Notes under the pieces: model-generated
The model's database searches: none
Seen by the model: only the letters and a program-made list of their open reading frames with translations
What the model was told of the DNA's origin: nothing
NCBI GenBank assembly: GCA_038231215.1
Contig: JBBRLS010000022.1
Span: 1-64,000, forward strand
Direction of reading: 5' to 3'
DNA: 64,000 nt
Origin: Schlegelella_A sp038231215
GTDB taxonomy: Bacteria; Pseudomonadota; Gammaproteobacteria; Burkholderiales; Burkholderiaceae_C
Translations under genes and position numbers: made by a program
In this document: positions 9,055 through 17,491 of the stretch, in pieces
Layout: each line of letters starts with the position of its first letter
Numbering within the stretch: the stretch's first letter is position 1

Positions 9055-10251
9055 TCAGCGCTTGATGACGACCAGTCCCTTGAGGTACTCGCCTTCCGGA
9101 AAGGTCACCGTCATCGGGTGATCCGGCGCGGCACCGCGCCGGGTGTAGATCAACCCGTCGATGCCGGCGTCGAGGCCGGCCCCCGCGACGATCTTGTGAA
9201 ACAGGTCGGCCGAAATGCCGCCGGAGCACGAGAAGGTGAACAGCGCGCCGCCCGGGCGCAGCAGCATGAAGGCGAGGCGGTTGATGTCCTTGTAGGCGCG
9301 CGCAGCGCGCTCCGCGTGCGCGGCCGTCGGCGCGAGCTTGGGCGGGTCGAGGACGATGGCGTCGAAGCTGCGCTTCGCGTCGAGCATGGCGCGCAGAGTC
9401 TGGTTGACGTCGGCGTCGAGCGCCTCGTGGCGCGCTCCATCGAAGCCGTTCAGCGCGACGTTGGCGATCGCTCGCTCGAGTGCCGGGCCTGACGAGTCGA
9501 CGCCGGTCACGTGCGTTGCGCCGCCGGCCAGCGCGGCGACGCTGAAGCCACCCGTGTAGCAGTAGCAGTTGAGCACGCGCTCGAAGCCGAAGTGGCGGAC
9601 CGTCTCGGCGAAGAGCTTGCGGTTGTCGCGCTGGTCGAGATAGAAGCCGGTCTTGTGGCCGCTCGCGACGTCGAGGCCGAGCCGCCATTCGTGCTCGCGG
9701 ATCGTCAGTGCCGTGCTCGCTTCGCTGCCGGCCGGCACGCCGCGCAGCCAGCCGCTGAGGGCGGGCAATCCCTCGCGCTCACGCGCCGAGGTGTCGCTGC
9801 GTTCGTACAGTCGCGCGGCACCGGTGGCGGCCATCAACGCGTCGGCGATCGTCGCCTTCCAGCGCTCGGCGCCAGCCGAAAGGAACTGCGCCGAGAGCGT
9901 CTCGCCATAGCGATCGACGACGAGGCCGGGCAGACCGTCGGACTCGCCGTGAATCAGCCGCACGCCGTCGCTGGCGATCGGCAGCCGCGCGCGAATCGCC
10001 ACCGCTGCGGCGATGCGCCGGGCGAAGAACGCGGCGTCGATGCGCTCGGTCTCATCGAAGCTCCAGGCGCGCACGCGGATCAAGGACGCCGGGCTGTATG
10101 CGCCCCAAGCGAGAAACTTCGCGTCGCTGCCTTCGACGCGAACCGTCTCGCCGGAGTCGGCCTTGCCACTGGCCACGCTGCCCTCGAACACCCAGGGGTG
10201 ACGGCGCAGCAGCGAGCGCTCCTTGGCGGGACGAAGGCGAATCGTTTTCAT
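9055..10251 (-). CDS. rlmI: RlmI-like class I rRNA cytosine-C5 methyltransferase
   Basis: 398 residues in the cytoplasm; the family methylates 23S rRNA C1962 (E. coli numbering) using SAM. An N-terminal PUA domain (RLRPAKERSLLRRHPWVFEGS, first 70 residues), a central linker domain and a C-terminal Rossmann methyltransferase are visible: motif I near VLNCYCYTGGFSVAALAGGA, acidic GVDSSGPAL, DPPKLAP in motif IV, and FSCSGG carrying the likely catalytic Cys. It converges on the Lrp-type gene with eight bases between ends. A dispersed repeat arm lies just upstream of its start, between it and xerC. The family includes close relatives with other targets, so the exact base is less certain than the class. 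Confidence 0.85.
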   Translation of the reverse strand: MKTIRLRPAKERSLLRRHPWVFEGSVASGKADSGETVRVEGSDAKFLAWGAYSPASLIRVRAWSFDETERIDAAFFARRIAAAVAIRARLPIASDGVRLIHGESDGLPGLVVDRYGETLSAQFLSAGAERWKATIADALMAATGAARLYERSDTSAREREGLPALSGWLRGVPAGSEASTALTIREHEWRLGLDVASGHKTGFYLDQRDNRKLFAETVRHFGFERVLNCYCYTGGFSVAALAGGATHVTGVDSSGPALERAIANVALNGFDGARHEALDADVNQTLRAMLDAKRSFDAIVLDPPKLAPTAAHAERAARAYKDINRLAFMLLRPGGALFTFSCSGGISADLFHKIVAGAGLDAGIDGLIYTRRGAAPDHPMTVTFPEGEYLKGLVVIKR

Positions 10252-10258
10252 CGAAAGG

Positions 10259-10285
10259 GAGATCCTTCGCTTCGCTCAGGATGAC
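10259..10285. repeat. Dispersed repeat, single arm
   Basis: One right-hand arm, from GAGATCCTTCGC to CAGGATGAC, of the inverted-repeat family described under the copies at 61094 and 63160. It sits in the 58 bases between the rlmI start and the xerC stop. No partner arm is visible here. Confidence 0.85.
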
Positions 10286-10309
10286 GGAGTGGTGGGCGAC
10301 GCCGCGGAA

Positions 10310-11302
10310 TCAGGGCGACGACGAGCCGCGCTTCTTCGCCCGCGGATGCGCTGCGTCGTACACCTTCGAGAGGTGGCCGAAGTCGAGCTTGGTGTAGATC
10401 TGCGTCGTCGTGATGTTGGCGTGGCCGAGCAGCTCCTGCACGGCGCGCAGATCGCCGCTCGATTGCAGGACGTGCGAGGCGAAGGAGTGGCGCAGCATGT
10501 GCGGATGGACGTGCGAAGGCACGCCCGCCGCGATCGCCTGCGCCTTCAATCGTGAGCGCACCTGGCCCGCCGTGATGCGCGCGCCGCGACGGCCGACGAA
10601 GAGCGCCGGCTCGTCGATCTGCGCCAGCTCACTGCGCACAGCGAGCCACCACTCCAGTGCGCGAAGCGCCGGCTTGCCGACGGGCACGCTGCGCCGCTTG
10701 CTTCCTTTGCCGAGCACATGGGCGCTGGCATCGGCGGCATCGATCCACCCCGCGGCGTCGGCGCTTGCCGTGACGTCAAGCCCCGTCAACTCGCCGACGC
10801 GCAAGCCGCAACCGTAGAGCAGCTCGGCGACGCAGGCGTCGCGCGCGTTGAGGACCGGATCGCCGCCTTCGCTGCGATGCTCGACGAGCGCCACGGCGTG
10901 GTCGACCGAGAGCGCCTTGGGCAAAGGCTTGGCGGCGTGCGGCGCGCGCACCGCCGACGCGGGATTGGCGGCGACCAGCCCTTCGCCGCCGAGCCATCGA
11001 TACAGGCCCCGCCATGCCGAGAGGGCGATGGCAATGCTGCGCGGCGCGAGCCCCTGCCCGTGCAGTTGCGCTGCCCATCGCCGGATGTGTTGCGTCTCGA
11101 CTTGGCGCAAAGGCACCGACCCGGCGAGCGCAAAGCGTTGCAATCGATCGAAGGCCTCGCCATAGAGCACCAGCGTACGCGCCGAAAGGCGGCGCTCGAC
11201 GCTCAGGTACTGGAGATGGCGGGCGATGTCGGCGTCGCGCTCGATTGGCGCACGAGATCCTTCGCTTGGCTCAGGATGACCGCTCTGGCGTGGGCCGCCC
11301 AT
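10310..11302 (-). CDS. xerC: Tyrosine recombinase XerC
   Basis: Site-specific recombinase that with XerD resolves chromosome dimers at dif near the septum. 330 residues from ATG at 11302; the frame stays open to an ATG at 11374. N-terminal SAM-like DNA-binding domain begins at DADIARHLQYLSVERRLS; the catalytic domain carries the Arg in CGLRVGELTGL, the HxxR motif in HPHMLRHSFASHVL, the His in LGHANITTTQ and the Tyr nucleophile in IYTKLDF, all intact. The first 20 or so residues are odd: they come from a dispersed repeat (SGHPEPSEGS) and have no counterpart in XerC, so the native start was probably displaced by the insertion. Lies last in the string acyltransferase, dapF, DUF484, xerC. Confidence 0.93.
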   Translation of the reverse strand: MGGPRQSGHPEPSEGSRAPIERDADIARHLQYLSVERRLSARTLVLYGEAFDRLQRFALAGSVPLRQVETQHIRRWAAQLHGQGLAPRSIAIALSAWRGLYRWLGGEGLVAANPASAVRAPHAAKPLPKALSVDHAVALVEHRSEGGDPVLNARDACVAELLYGCGLRVGELTGLDVTASADAAGWIDAADASAHVLGKGSKRRSVPVGKPALRALEWWLAVRSELAQIDEPALFVGRRGARITAGQVRSRLKAQAIAAGVPSHVHPHMLRHSFASHVLQSSGDLRAVQELLGHANITTTQIYTKLDFGHLSKVYDAAHPRAKKRGSSSP

Positions 11303-11396
11303 GTCAGGATGACCGCCGTGCCCGAGAGCTGCCCGTGTCAGGATGACCGCTGTGGCGAGGGATGCCCATGTCATCCTGAACGCAGTGAAGGATCTC
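11254..11396. repeat. Compound repeat: inverted arms flanking three tandem 33-34-base units
   Basis: Left arm 11254-11280 (GAGATCCTTCGC...CAGGATGAC) and inverted right arm 11370-11396 (GTCATCCTGAACG...GAAGGATCTC) of the dispersed family. Between them the sequence repeats as three units, 11271-11303, 11304-11337 and 11338-11370, each opening with TCAGGATGACCGC and closing with GCCCATG or GCCCGTG. The left end of the element is translated as part of XerC in the long frame. The tandem expansion is not seen in the other copies. Confidence 0.85.
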
Positions 11397-11407
11397 GGCG
11401 GTCGCAG

Positions 11408-12112
11408 TCAAGCCGCCGGCAACAGCCGTGTCAGCGCCGCGCTCGCCACCTCGCCGATGCGCGCCAGGAACTCGGTGCCCATGTCGGCGGTGTAGCGCGT
11501 CGGGTCGGGCGAGGCGAGGACGAGCAAGCCGAAGGCACCGTTCAGGCTCTCGTGACGCAGCGGAATCAGCGCGATCGAGAGCGCCTGTGCCGGCGTCTCG
11601 AGCCACTGCACGGCCTCGAAGCCGGTGTTCGCGCCGCAATAGGGAGCGGCGAGACTGCCCGCGAAGCTCTTCGCGTCGTCGCCCACGGGCCGTGCGAACG
11701 AGAGGCCCGCGAAGGCTTCGGCGCCACCCCAGACGCGGATCGCCGCTTGCGGGATCGTGAACTGGTGCTTCAGCTCGCGCACCAGCACGTCGGGCAGATC
11801 GGCGGCGTTGGCCGTGAGCATCAGGGCGCGCGTCCAGCGATGCAGCTTGTCGGCGATGGCAACGTTGTCCTGGCCGTTGCGAATCATCTCGATGATCTGC
11901 CGCTCGAAGCCCTTGACCTTGTCGCGCAGCATTTCCATCTGCCGCTCCTGCAAGGAGACGGCACGCTGCCCGTGCGGGTTGGCGAGCTGCACCGAGCCGA
12001 GCAACTCGGCATGGCGTTCGAAGAAACCCGGGCTGGCCGCCAGGTAGTTGGCGATGTCGGCCTCGGTGATGCCTTGCACGCCGGTCGGCGGTGCGCCTGG
12101 AGTCGTGGTCAC
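11408..12112 (-). CDS. DUF484 (GAF-like) protein
   Basis: 234 residues from a GTG at 12112, ten bases after the dapF stop. DUF484 proteins are small cytoplasmic proteins found almost always between dapF and xerC in Proteobacteria; their biochemical role is not known. Visible parts: an N-terminal segment (ITEADIANYLAASPGFFERHAELL), a heptad-rich helix (LQERQMEMLRDKVKGFERQIIEMI) that may dimerise, and a C-terminal GAF-like domain (about 100-230, LIPLRHESLNGAFGLLVLASPDP). The stop is separated from the xerC start by the compound repeat, which probably disturbs coupling to xerC. Confidence 0.9.
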   Translation of the reverse strand: MTTTPGAPPTGVQGITEADIANYLAASPGFFERHAELLGSVQLANPHGQRAVSLQERQMEMLRDKVKGFERQIIEMIRNGQDNVAIADKLHRWTRALMLTANAADLPDVLVRELKHQFTIPQAAIRVWGGAEAFAGLSFARPVGDDAKSFAGSLAAPYCGANTGFEAVQWLETPAQALSIALIPLRHESLNGAFGLLVLASPDPTRYTADMGTEFLARIGEVASAALTRLLPAA

Positions 12113-12122
12113 GGTTGCTTTC

Positions 12123-12989
12123 TCATAGTTCGATCTCTCCTTCGAAAACCGTTTCGGCGGGACCCGTCATGAGTACGGGCGAGGTGCCGCCTTGCCATTC
12201 GATGGCGAGCATGCCGCCGTGCGTCTCGACCTCGACCTCGACCTCGGCATCGAGCAGTCCGAGGCGGATGCCGACCGCGACCGCGGCGCAGGCGCCGGTG
12301 CCGCAAGCCAGCGTCTCGCCGGCACCGCGCTCGAAGACGCGCAGGCGAATCGCCCGGCGCGACACGATCTGCATGAAGCCGGCGTTGACGCCCTGCGCAA
12401 AGCGCACGTGCTTCTCGATGCGCGGCCCCTGCGCGGCGACCGGCGCGGCGTCGACGTCGGTGACGATCTGCACCGCGTGCGGATTGCCCATCGAGACCAG
12501 TGCGACCTCGACCGTGCGGCCCTCGCCGAGTTCGAGCGGCCAGAGCGGCAGGCCCGAATCGGCGCCGCGCGGTGCGAGCCAGGTGGCGTCGAAGAAAACG
12601 TGCGCCGGATCGAAGTCGGGGGCGCCCATGTCGACGGTCACGCCGCCATCGGCGCGCAGTCGCAATTCGAGGCGCCGATTCATGGTCTCGACGGCGAGCG
12701 TCGTCTTGTCGGTGAGGCCGTGCTCGCGCGCGTACCGCACGAAGCAGCGCGCGCCGTTGCCGCAGTGCTCGACCTCGTCGCCGCTGCCGCCGTTGAAGAT
12801 GCGATAGCCGAAGTCGACGCCGGCGCGACGCGCCGGCTCGACGACGAGGATCTGGTCGGCGCCGACGCCGAAGCGCCGGTCGGCGAGCCTTTGCATCTGC
12901 GCGAGACTCAGGTCGAGCGGCGTGCGGGTGGCATCGAGCACGACGAAGTCGTTGCCCGCGCCCTGCATCTTCGTGAAGCGAACCCGCAT
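12123..12989 (-). CDS. dapF: Diaminopimelate epimerase
   Basis: Converts LL- to meso-diaminopimelate for lysine and peptidoglycan synthesis. 288 residues from ATG at 12989 (MRVRFTKMQGAGNDF); the frame opens further upstream, but those 31 codons come from a dispersed repeat and are not family sequence. Both catalytic cysteines are present: Cys76 in HCGNGARCF and Cys229 in LACGTGACAA, with the substrate-binding GAGNDF and MGNPHAV motifs. Followed ten bases on by the DUF484 gene. Confidence 0.97.
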   Translation of the reverse strand: MRVRFTKMQGAGNDFVVLDATRTPLDLSLAQMQRLADRRFGVGADQILVVEPARRAGVDFGYRIFNGGSGDEVEHCGNGARCFVRYAREHGLTDKTTLAVETMNRRLELRLRADGGVTVDMGAPDFDPAHVFFDATWLAPRGADSGLPLWPLELGEGRTVEVALVSMGNPHAVQIVTDVDAAPVAAQGPRIEKHVRFAQGVNAGFMQIVSRRAIRLRVFERGAGETLACGTGACAAVAVGIRLGLLDAEVEVEVETHGGMLAIEWQGGTSPVLMTGPAETVFEGEIEL

Positions 12990-13014
12990 GAACGGATTAT
13001 CGACTCCGCTAACT

Positions 13015-13076
13015 GTCATCCTTAGCGGAGCGAAGGATCCCGGAGCGCAGAGATCCTTCACTGCGTTCAGGAGGAC
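13015..13076. repeat. Dispersed paired inverted repeat
   Basis: Left arm begins GTCATCCTTAGCG and ends GAAGGATCC; right arm begins AGATCCTTCACTG and ends CAGGAGGAC. It is a diverged member of the family, in the gap between the acyltransferase stop and the dapF start. It could fold into a hairpin in the transcript between these two co-directional genes. Confidence 0.8.
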
Positions 13077-13083
13077 GGACAAG

Positions 13084-13959
13084 TCAATACAGGCTGGGCT
13101 CCCCCGGAGGCCGCGTCTTGAAGCGCCGATGCACCCACAAATACTGAGCCGGATTGCGACGGATCTCCGATTCGATCCAGCGATTCATCCGCGCCGCGTC
13201 GGTCACCGGGTCGTCGCTCGGAAAGTCGGCCCACGGCTCCTCGTAGCGAACGACGTAGCCCTGGCCGCCGGGCAGGATCTCGGCGACGACCGGCTGCACG
13301 ACCATGTTCATCGCTTTGGCCAGGCGCGATGGCGCGAGCAGCGTCACGGCGGGCACGCCGAAGAACGGCACGAAGGCGGCGTCTCGCGTACCGAAGTCCA
13401 TGTCGGGCAGATTGAAGAACGCGTCGCCACGACGGATGGCGCGGATCAGCGCCTTGCCGGCATCGTCTCGCGAGAAGATCTCGGCGTTGCCGAGACGGAG
13501 CCGGCCGCGCCGCAAGGCCGCGTCCATGACCTTGTTGCTCTGCCGCTGGTAGATCGAGATGCCCTTGCGCTTCTGGAACAGAAGCACCGAGGCACCGGCG
13601 ACGTCGAGGCCCATGAAGTGCGGCGCCAGCCACATGACGGGCTTGTCGCTGCGCTCGGCGAGCGTGACGTCGCCCTCGACCCGGATCAGCCGCCTGAGCC
13701 TCGCTGGCGACGCATACCAGAGCAGGCCGCGCTCGAGCAGGCTGCGGCCGAGCCAGCGGAAGTGCTCGCGCGCGAGTTGCTCACGCGCCTCGGGCGATAT
13801 CTCGGGAAAGCATAGCGCGAGATTGCGCAGGGCGACCTTGCGTCTGGCCGCCACGGCGAGCCAGCCCAGGCGACCCAACGCGCGGCCGCATGCGGCCTGG
13901 GCCCCGAGGGGCAACCATTGAAAGAGCCAGAGAAAGCCCAGCAGAAGACGCGAACCCAA
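13084..13959 (-). CDS. Lipid A biosynthesis (LpxL/HtrB-like) lauroyl acyltransferase
   Basis: 291 residues from a TTG at 13959 with GAGGGG and GAGAG upstream; no ATG is available, and a farther TTG at 14064 would add 35 basic residues. The protein starts with a membrane anchor (LLLGFLWLFQWLPLGAQ), then the acyltransferase domain with the HX4D motif HFMGLD, the NLALCFPEIS segment and the phrase GISIYQRQ...NKVMDAALRRGRL, as in LpxL/LpxM enzymes that add the secondary acyl chain to lipid A at the inner membrane. In related bacteria this gene stands divergent from metK; here a 7-kb block intervenes. Which acyl chain it adds cannot be told. Confidence 0.88.
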   Translation of the reverse strand: MGSRLLLGFLWLFQWLPLGAQAACGRALGRLGWLAVAARRKVALRNLALCFPEISPEAREQLAREHFRWLGRSLLERGLLWYASPARLRRLIRVEGDVTLAERSDKPVMWLAPHFMGLDVAGASVLLFQKRKGISIYQRQSNKVMDAALRRGRLRLGNAEIFSRDDAGKALIRAIRRGDAFFNLPDMDFGTRDAAFVPFFGVPAVTLLAPSRLAKAMNMVVQPVVAEILPGGQGYVVRYEEPWADFPSDDPVTDAARMNRWIESEIRRNPAQYLWVHRRFKTRPPGEPSLY

Positions 13960-14067
13960 CTCTCGATGCCCCTCGTGAGCGTACCGGCAGCGCCTCTCGC
14001 GCCCGATGCGCGCTGCCAGTATCCCGCACGAGGCGCGACGCGGCGACGCCGCGCCGCACCTCAAGGG

Positions 14068-16698
14068 TCAAGGCAGGGTGGCGACGAGGATCTGCCCGCC
14101 GCTGATGATGACGAGCTGCTTGGGTCCGAGGACGGCCAAGGCATCGACAGGAAGCAGTCCCGGGCTGGAGCCGAGGACGACAGCGCCGCCGATCGGGATC
14201 AGCACGCTGGGCGTGCCGCCGAGCGGAAGCATCACCAGGGAGGAGGCGGTGCCGTAGTACAGCGTGCCCGTCGAGTCGACCGCGATCGGTCCGGTGACGC
14301 CGGTCGCATTGGCAACCGTGCTGACGCTCAGCCCGTCGGGCGCGATGCGGCGGATCACGCCCGCATCGGCCACGTAGAGCGCGCCGTCGGGTGCCAACGC
14401 CAGGCTCGCCGGGCTGATGAAGCGCGCCGAAGCGATCGGCCCGTCGACCCGCATGGCTTGGCCGAACACGCCGCCATAGGTCGTCACGTTGCCGCCGCTG
14501 TCGATGCGCCGCACCGCCTGGTTGGCGGAGTCGCCGACGAAGACATTGCCGCCGGCGTCGACCGCCAGGCCGCCGATGCCGTTGAACTGCGCCGCCGCAC
14601 CATTGCCGTCGACCGCGCCGAATGTGGTGGCGGAGCCGGCGAGCAGCGTCGTCGCGTTGTCGGTGCCGATCCGGCGCACCGAGCCGAAGCCGTCGGAGAC
14701 GTAGAGCACGCCGCTGCTGTTGCTGGCGATGGCGCCGCGCAGGTTGGCGAACTGGGCTTCGCTGGCAACGCCGTCGACGGCGCCGCCGAACGAGCCCGTG
14801 AGGCCCGCAGCCAGGCTGACCGCGCCGGCCGGACTGATGCGACGCACTTGTCGTGTCCCGGAATCGGCAATCACGGCATTGCCGGAAGGGTCGACCACGA
14901 CGCCTACGCCCTGCCCGAAATTGCCCACTGATGCGACAAAAGGTTGCTGCGCGAGCGTGCCGACACCCACCGGAGTGACGCCGGCAGCGGCGTTCGCCGC
15001 GATCGTCAGGACCATGCCGGCGGCGCTGACGGAACGCAACGCCAGATCGTCGGCCAGCATGAAGCCGCCGTTGGCCGCCGTGGTCAAACCGATGCGGAAG
15101 CCGCGGATCCGCGCTGTCGTCGTGTTTCCGTCGGCATAGCCCTCGCCCAGGGCCCGCGAACCGGTCAGGGTAGTCACCACGGCGCTGGTCAGATCGATTT
15201 GGCGCAGCAGCCCCCAGGCGTCGCGCACCGTGAGGGTGTTGCCGCGGATGACGAGGCCGCGCGGATTGGCGATGACGGCGGCCGTGCCGGTGCCATCGGG
15301 GCTGGCCTGGCTGGCGCTGCCGTTGCCGGCCAGCGTCTGCACCGCGCCGGCAGTGTTGCCGCTGCGCAGGATGCGCCGTATGCGGTTGTTCGCGCGATCG
15401 GCGACCAGGACGTCGCCATTGGCGGCAACGGCCACGCCTTCCGGTGAGTTGAATTGCGCCGCCGCCGCCGCGGCGTCGGCGAAGCCCGCCGTGCTGCCTG
15501 CGTAGGTTGTGACGACGCCGGCCGTCGTGACGCGCCGGATCAGGTGGTTAGACGAGTCGGCGACGTACAAATCCCCGTCCGGGCCGAGGGCAATGGCAGC
15601 GGGCTGATTGAAGCGTGCCGCGGTACCCGTGCCGTCCGTCGCGCCGCTGCTGCCAGCGAGCCCGGCGACGGTGCTCACCGTGCCGTCGGCGGCGATGCGG
15701 CGGATCGTGTGATTGCCGGTGTCGGCGACATAGATGTTGCCGAGCGCGTCCTGCGTCAGCCCGAGCGGCTGGTTGAACGACGCCGTCGCTGCAGCGCCGT
15801 CGGCCGAGCCGGCGAACGGTCCACCGGCCACCGGCGTGATGGTCGTCAGGTCGGCACTGAGGCGCTTGATCCGGCTCGCGGTGACGAACGTGAAGCTGCC
15901 GGCCGGGTCCTGGTCGATGGCGGTCGACGAGACAATGCTGGCCTGATCGCGCAGCCCGACGAGCGGCAACAAGGAGAGCGTCACCGACCCCGGCGCCGTG
16001 ACGGTGAGCGTCGCCGCGCTGCTCGGCATGCTGCTCTGGCCACTGCAGTCCAGCACGGCGCGGAACATCGCGCCGTTGTCACCGATGACCGTGGCGAAGG
16101 TGTGGGTGGCGGCGGTGGCGCCGGCGATGTCGACGAAGGCCGCGGCCGCGCCCGAGTTGCGCTGCCAGCGGATGACGAGCGTGCCACTGCTGCAGGTGCC
16201 GCCGACCGTGAACGAGGCCTGCGCACCGGCGACAACGCTGGTGTTGGCCGGCTGCGGCGAGATCGTCAGCACCGGCGCTGCTGCGGTCACCGTGAGCGTC
16301 GCGTTGTTGCTGGTCGCGTTGCCGGCGACATTGGTGACGACGGCGCGAAAGGTAGCGCCGCTGTCGGCGAGCACGGTGGCCGCCAGCGCGTAGGTGGTGG
16401 AAGTCGCGCCGACGATATCGACGTTGTTGCGCTGCCATTGATACGTCAACGGTGCGGTTCCCGTGGCAGCGACGGTGAAGCTCGCCGGCTGGCCGGCGGT
16501 GACCGTCAGGTTCGCCGGCTGTTGCGTGATCGTCGGCGGCACCGGCAGCACCGGCCCGCCTTCGGGCGGCGGCGGCGCGTCGGCACTGCCGCCGCAGGCC
16601 GCGAGCACCAGGCAGACGCCGGCGGCGGCAACACGCGCCAGCGTCACGAAGCGAAGGCCGATCGCCGCCGGCCGAACGAGGATTGAAGTGACGTTCAT
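14068..16698 (-). CDS. Lipoprotein with two Ig-like domains and NHL-type beta-propeller repeats
   Basis: 876 residues. Signal sequence with lipobox LAAC (Cys35), a Pro-rich linker, two Ig-like domains (about 53-135 and 143-233; each has the ITQQPANLTV or ISPQPANTSV start, the TYQWQRN or IRWQRNS core, and ATLTVTA end), then about ten NHL-type repeats to the C-terminus. These repeats share the pattern DGTGTAARFNQPAAIALGP, DLYVADSSNHLIRRV, TTYAGS, typical of six-bladed extracellular propellers. It is probably anchored in the outer membrane and displayed to bind protein or polysaccharide. Low Lys content and Ala/Gly/Thr richness fit a secreted protein. It lies 98 bases before the acyltransferase gene and 16 bases after the barrel gene, suggesting an envelope module with it. 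Confidence 0.85.
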   Translation of the reverse strand: MNVTSILVRPAAIGLRFVTLARVAAAGVCLVLAACGGSADAPPPPEGGPVLPVPPTITQQPANLTVTAGQPASFTVAATGTAPLTYQWQRNNVDIVGATSTTYALAATVLADSGATFRAVVTNVAGNATSNNATLTVTAAAPVLTISPQPANTSVVAGAQASFTVGGTCSSGTLVIRWQRNSGAAAAFVDIAGATAATHTFATVIGDNGAMFRAVLDCSGQSSMPSSAATLTVTAPGSVTLSLLPLVGLRDQASIVSSTAIDQDPAGSFTFVTASRIKRLSADLTTITPVAGGPFAGSADGAAATASFNQPLGLTQDALGNIYVADTGNHTIRRIAADGTVSTVAGLAGSSGATDGTGTAARFNQPAAIALGPDGDLYVADSSNHLIRRVTTAGVVTTYAGSTAGFADAAAAAAQFNSPEGVAVAANGDVLVADRANNRIRRILRSGNTAGAVQTLAGNGSASQASPDGTGTAAVIANPRGLVIRGNTLTVRDAWGLLRQIDLTSAVVTTLTGSRALGEGYADGNTTTARIRGFRIGLTTAANGGFMLADDLALRSVSAAGMVLTIAANAAAGVTPVGVGTLAQQPFVASVGNFGQGVGVVVDPSGNAVIADSGTRQVRRISPAGAVSLAAGLTGSFGGAVDGVASEAQFANLRGAIASNSSGVLYVSDGFGSVRRIGTDNATTLLAGSATTFGAVDGNGAAAQFNGIGGLAVDAGGNVFVGDSANQAVRRIDSGGNVTTYGGVFGQAMRVDGPIASARFISPASLALAPDGALYVADAGVIRRIAPDGLSVSTVANATGVTGPIAVDSTGTLYYGTASSLVMLPLGGTPSVLIPIGGAVVLGSSPGLLPVDALAVLGPKQLVIISGGQILVATLP

Positions 16699-16714
16699 GG
16701 TGTGCGATCCGGGG

Positions 16715-17320
16715 TCAGAACGAGAACTGGGCGGTGACGCCGAGCATCTGCAGCGAGCCGCGGGTCTTGTAGACCTTCAGGCGCGTCACGTCGTAGTCGA
16801 GCCCGACGCGGATCGTCGGCGTGACGGCGTAGGCGACGCCGATGCCGAGCAGCGGCTGCGTCGTCGTCTCGCTGACGCTGCCCGAGAACGGGCTCGCGTA
16901 ATCGAAGCGCGTGCGCATGCTGGCGACGCCGGCGCGACCCGTCAGGCTCCAGGACGGCGCGAAGCTCCAGCGATAGCCGCCCGTCAGGCCGAGACCCGAG
17001 GCTTTGAAGGTGCCGCCGAACTGCGTGCCGAGCGGCGTCGTGTCGCCGCCCTTGAAACGACCGGCATCGAAGTAGACGAGCTGCAGGTCGATCGCATCGG
17101 TGAGCTGATAGGCGCCGTAGAGCTTGGCGAACGCGCTGCTGTGGTCGCAGGCAAACGAGGCCACGCAATCGACCCGGCCGCGATCGAGGCCGGCGCCGAT
17201 GCCGACGCTGAAGTCGGCGGCGGCGGCGTTGGCGCCGATGCAGAGCGCGAGCGGGATCAGGCAGCGCTTGGCGGCGCGGAAAGCCAAGCCTTTCGGCGGG
17301 GACGAAGGAAGGTAGGCCAT
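16715..17320 (-). CDS. Outer-membrane beta-barrel protein
   Basis: 201 residues. Signal peptide (RCLIPLALCIGANAAAA, cleavage likely after AAA) then alternating hydrophobic/polar strands ending in a C-terminal Phe (VTAQFSF), the mark of BAM-inserted barrels. Strand-rich segments such as FSVGIGAGLDRG, LGLTGGYRWSFAPSWSLTGRAGVA and IRVGLDYDVTR match the small OmpA-type/OmpW-type eight-stranded class. Two Cys (VDCVASFACDH) in an external loop may be paired. Upstream of the Ig/NHL lipoprotein gene by 16 bases, so probably cotranscribed. A role in adhesion or envelope integrity is possible; no substrate can be inferred. Confidence 0.8.
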   Translation of the reverse strand: MAYLPSSPPKGLAFRAAKRCLIPLALCIGANAAAADFSVGIGAGLDRGRVDCVASFACDHSSAFAKLYGAYQLTDAIDLQLVYFDAGRFKGGDTTPLGTQFGGTFKASGLGLTGGYRWSFAPSWSLTGRAGVASMRTRFDYASPFSGSVSETTTQPLLGIGVAYAVTPTIRVGLDYDVTRLKVYKTRGSLQMLGVTAQFSF

Positions 17321-17491
17321 GCGGACTCCGTGGGTCAGGCGGGGCCCACGACCTTACTACAGGCCGCGCGCTCCCTCCTCCTAGAACGGGATCGGCCGAC
17401 AGAACCTGCCATGGGCCGCGAAAACAGATCCGCCGGACGGCGCGAGGGGCACGGGGCGACCGCGACTCGGTGCGCCAGCCGCCGGGCTTCC

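Noticed and set aside
11254..11396. Tandem 33-34-base units near xerC as a CRISPR array
   Set aside because: Only three units, diverged, with no unique spacers and no cas genes; they continue into an inverted-repeat element.
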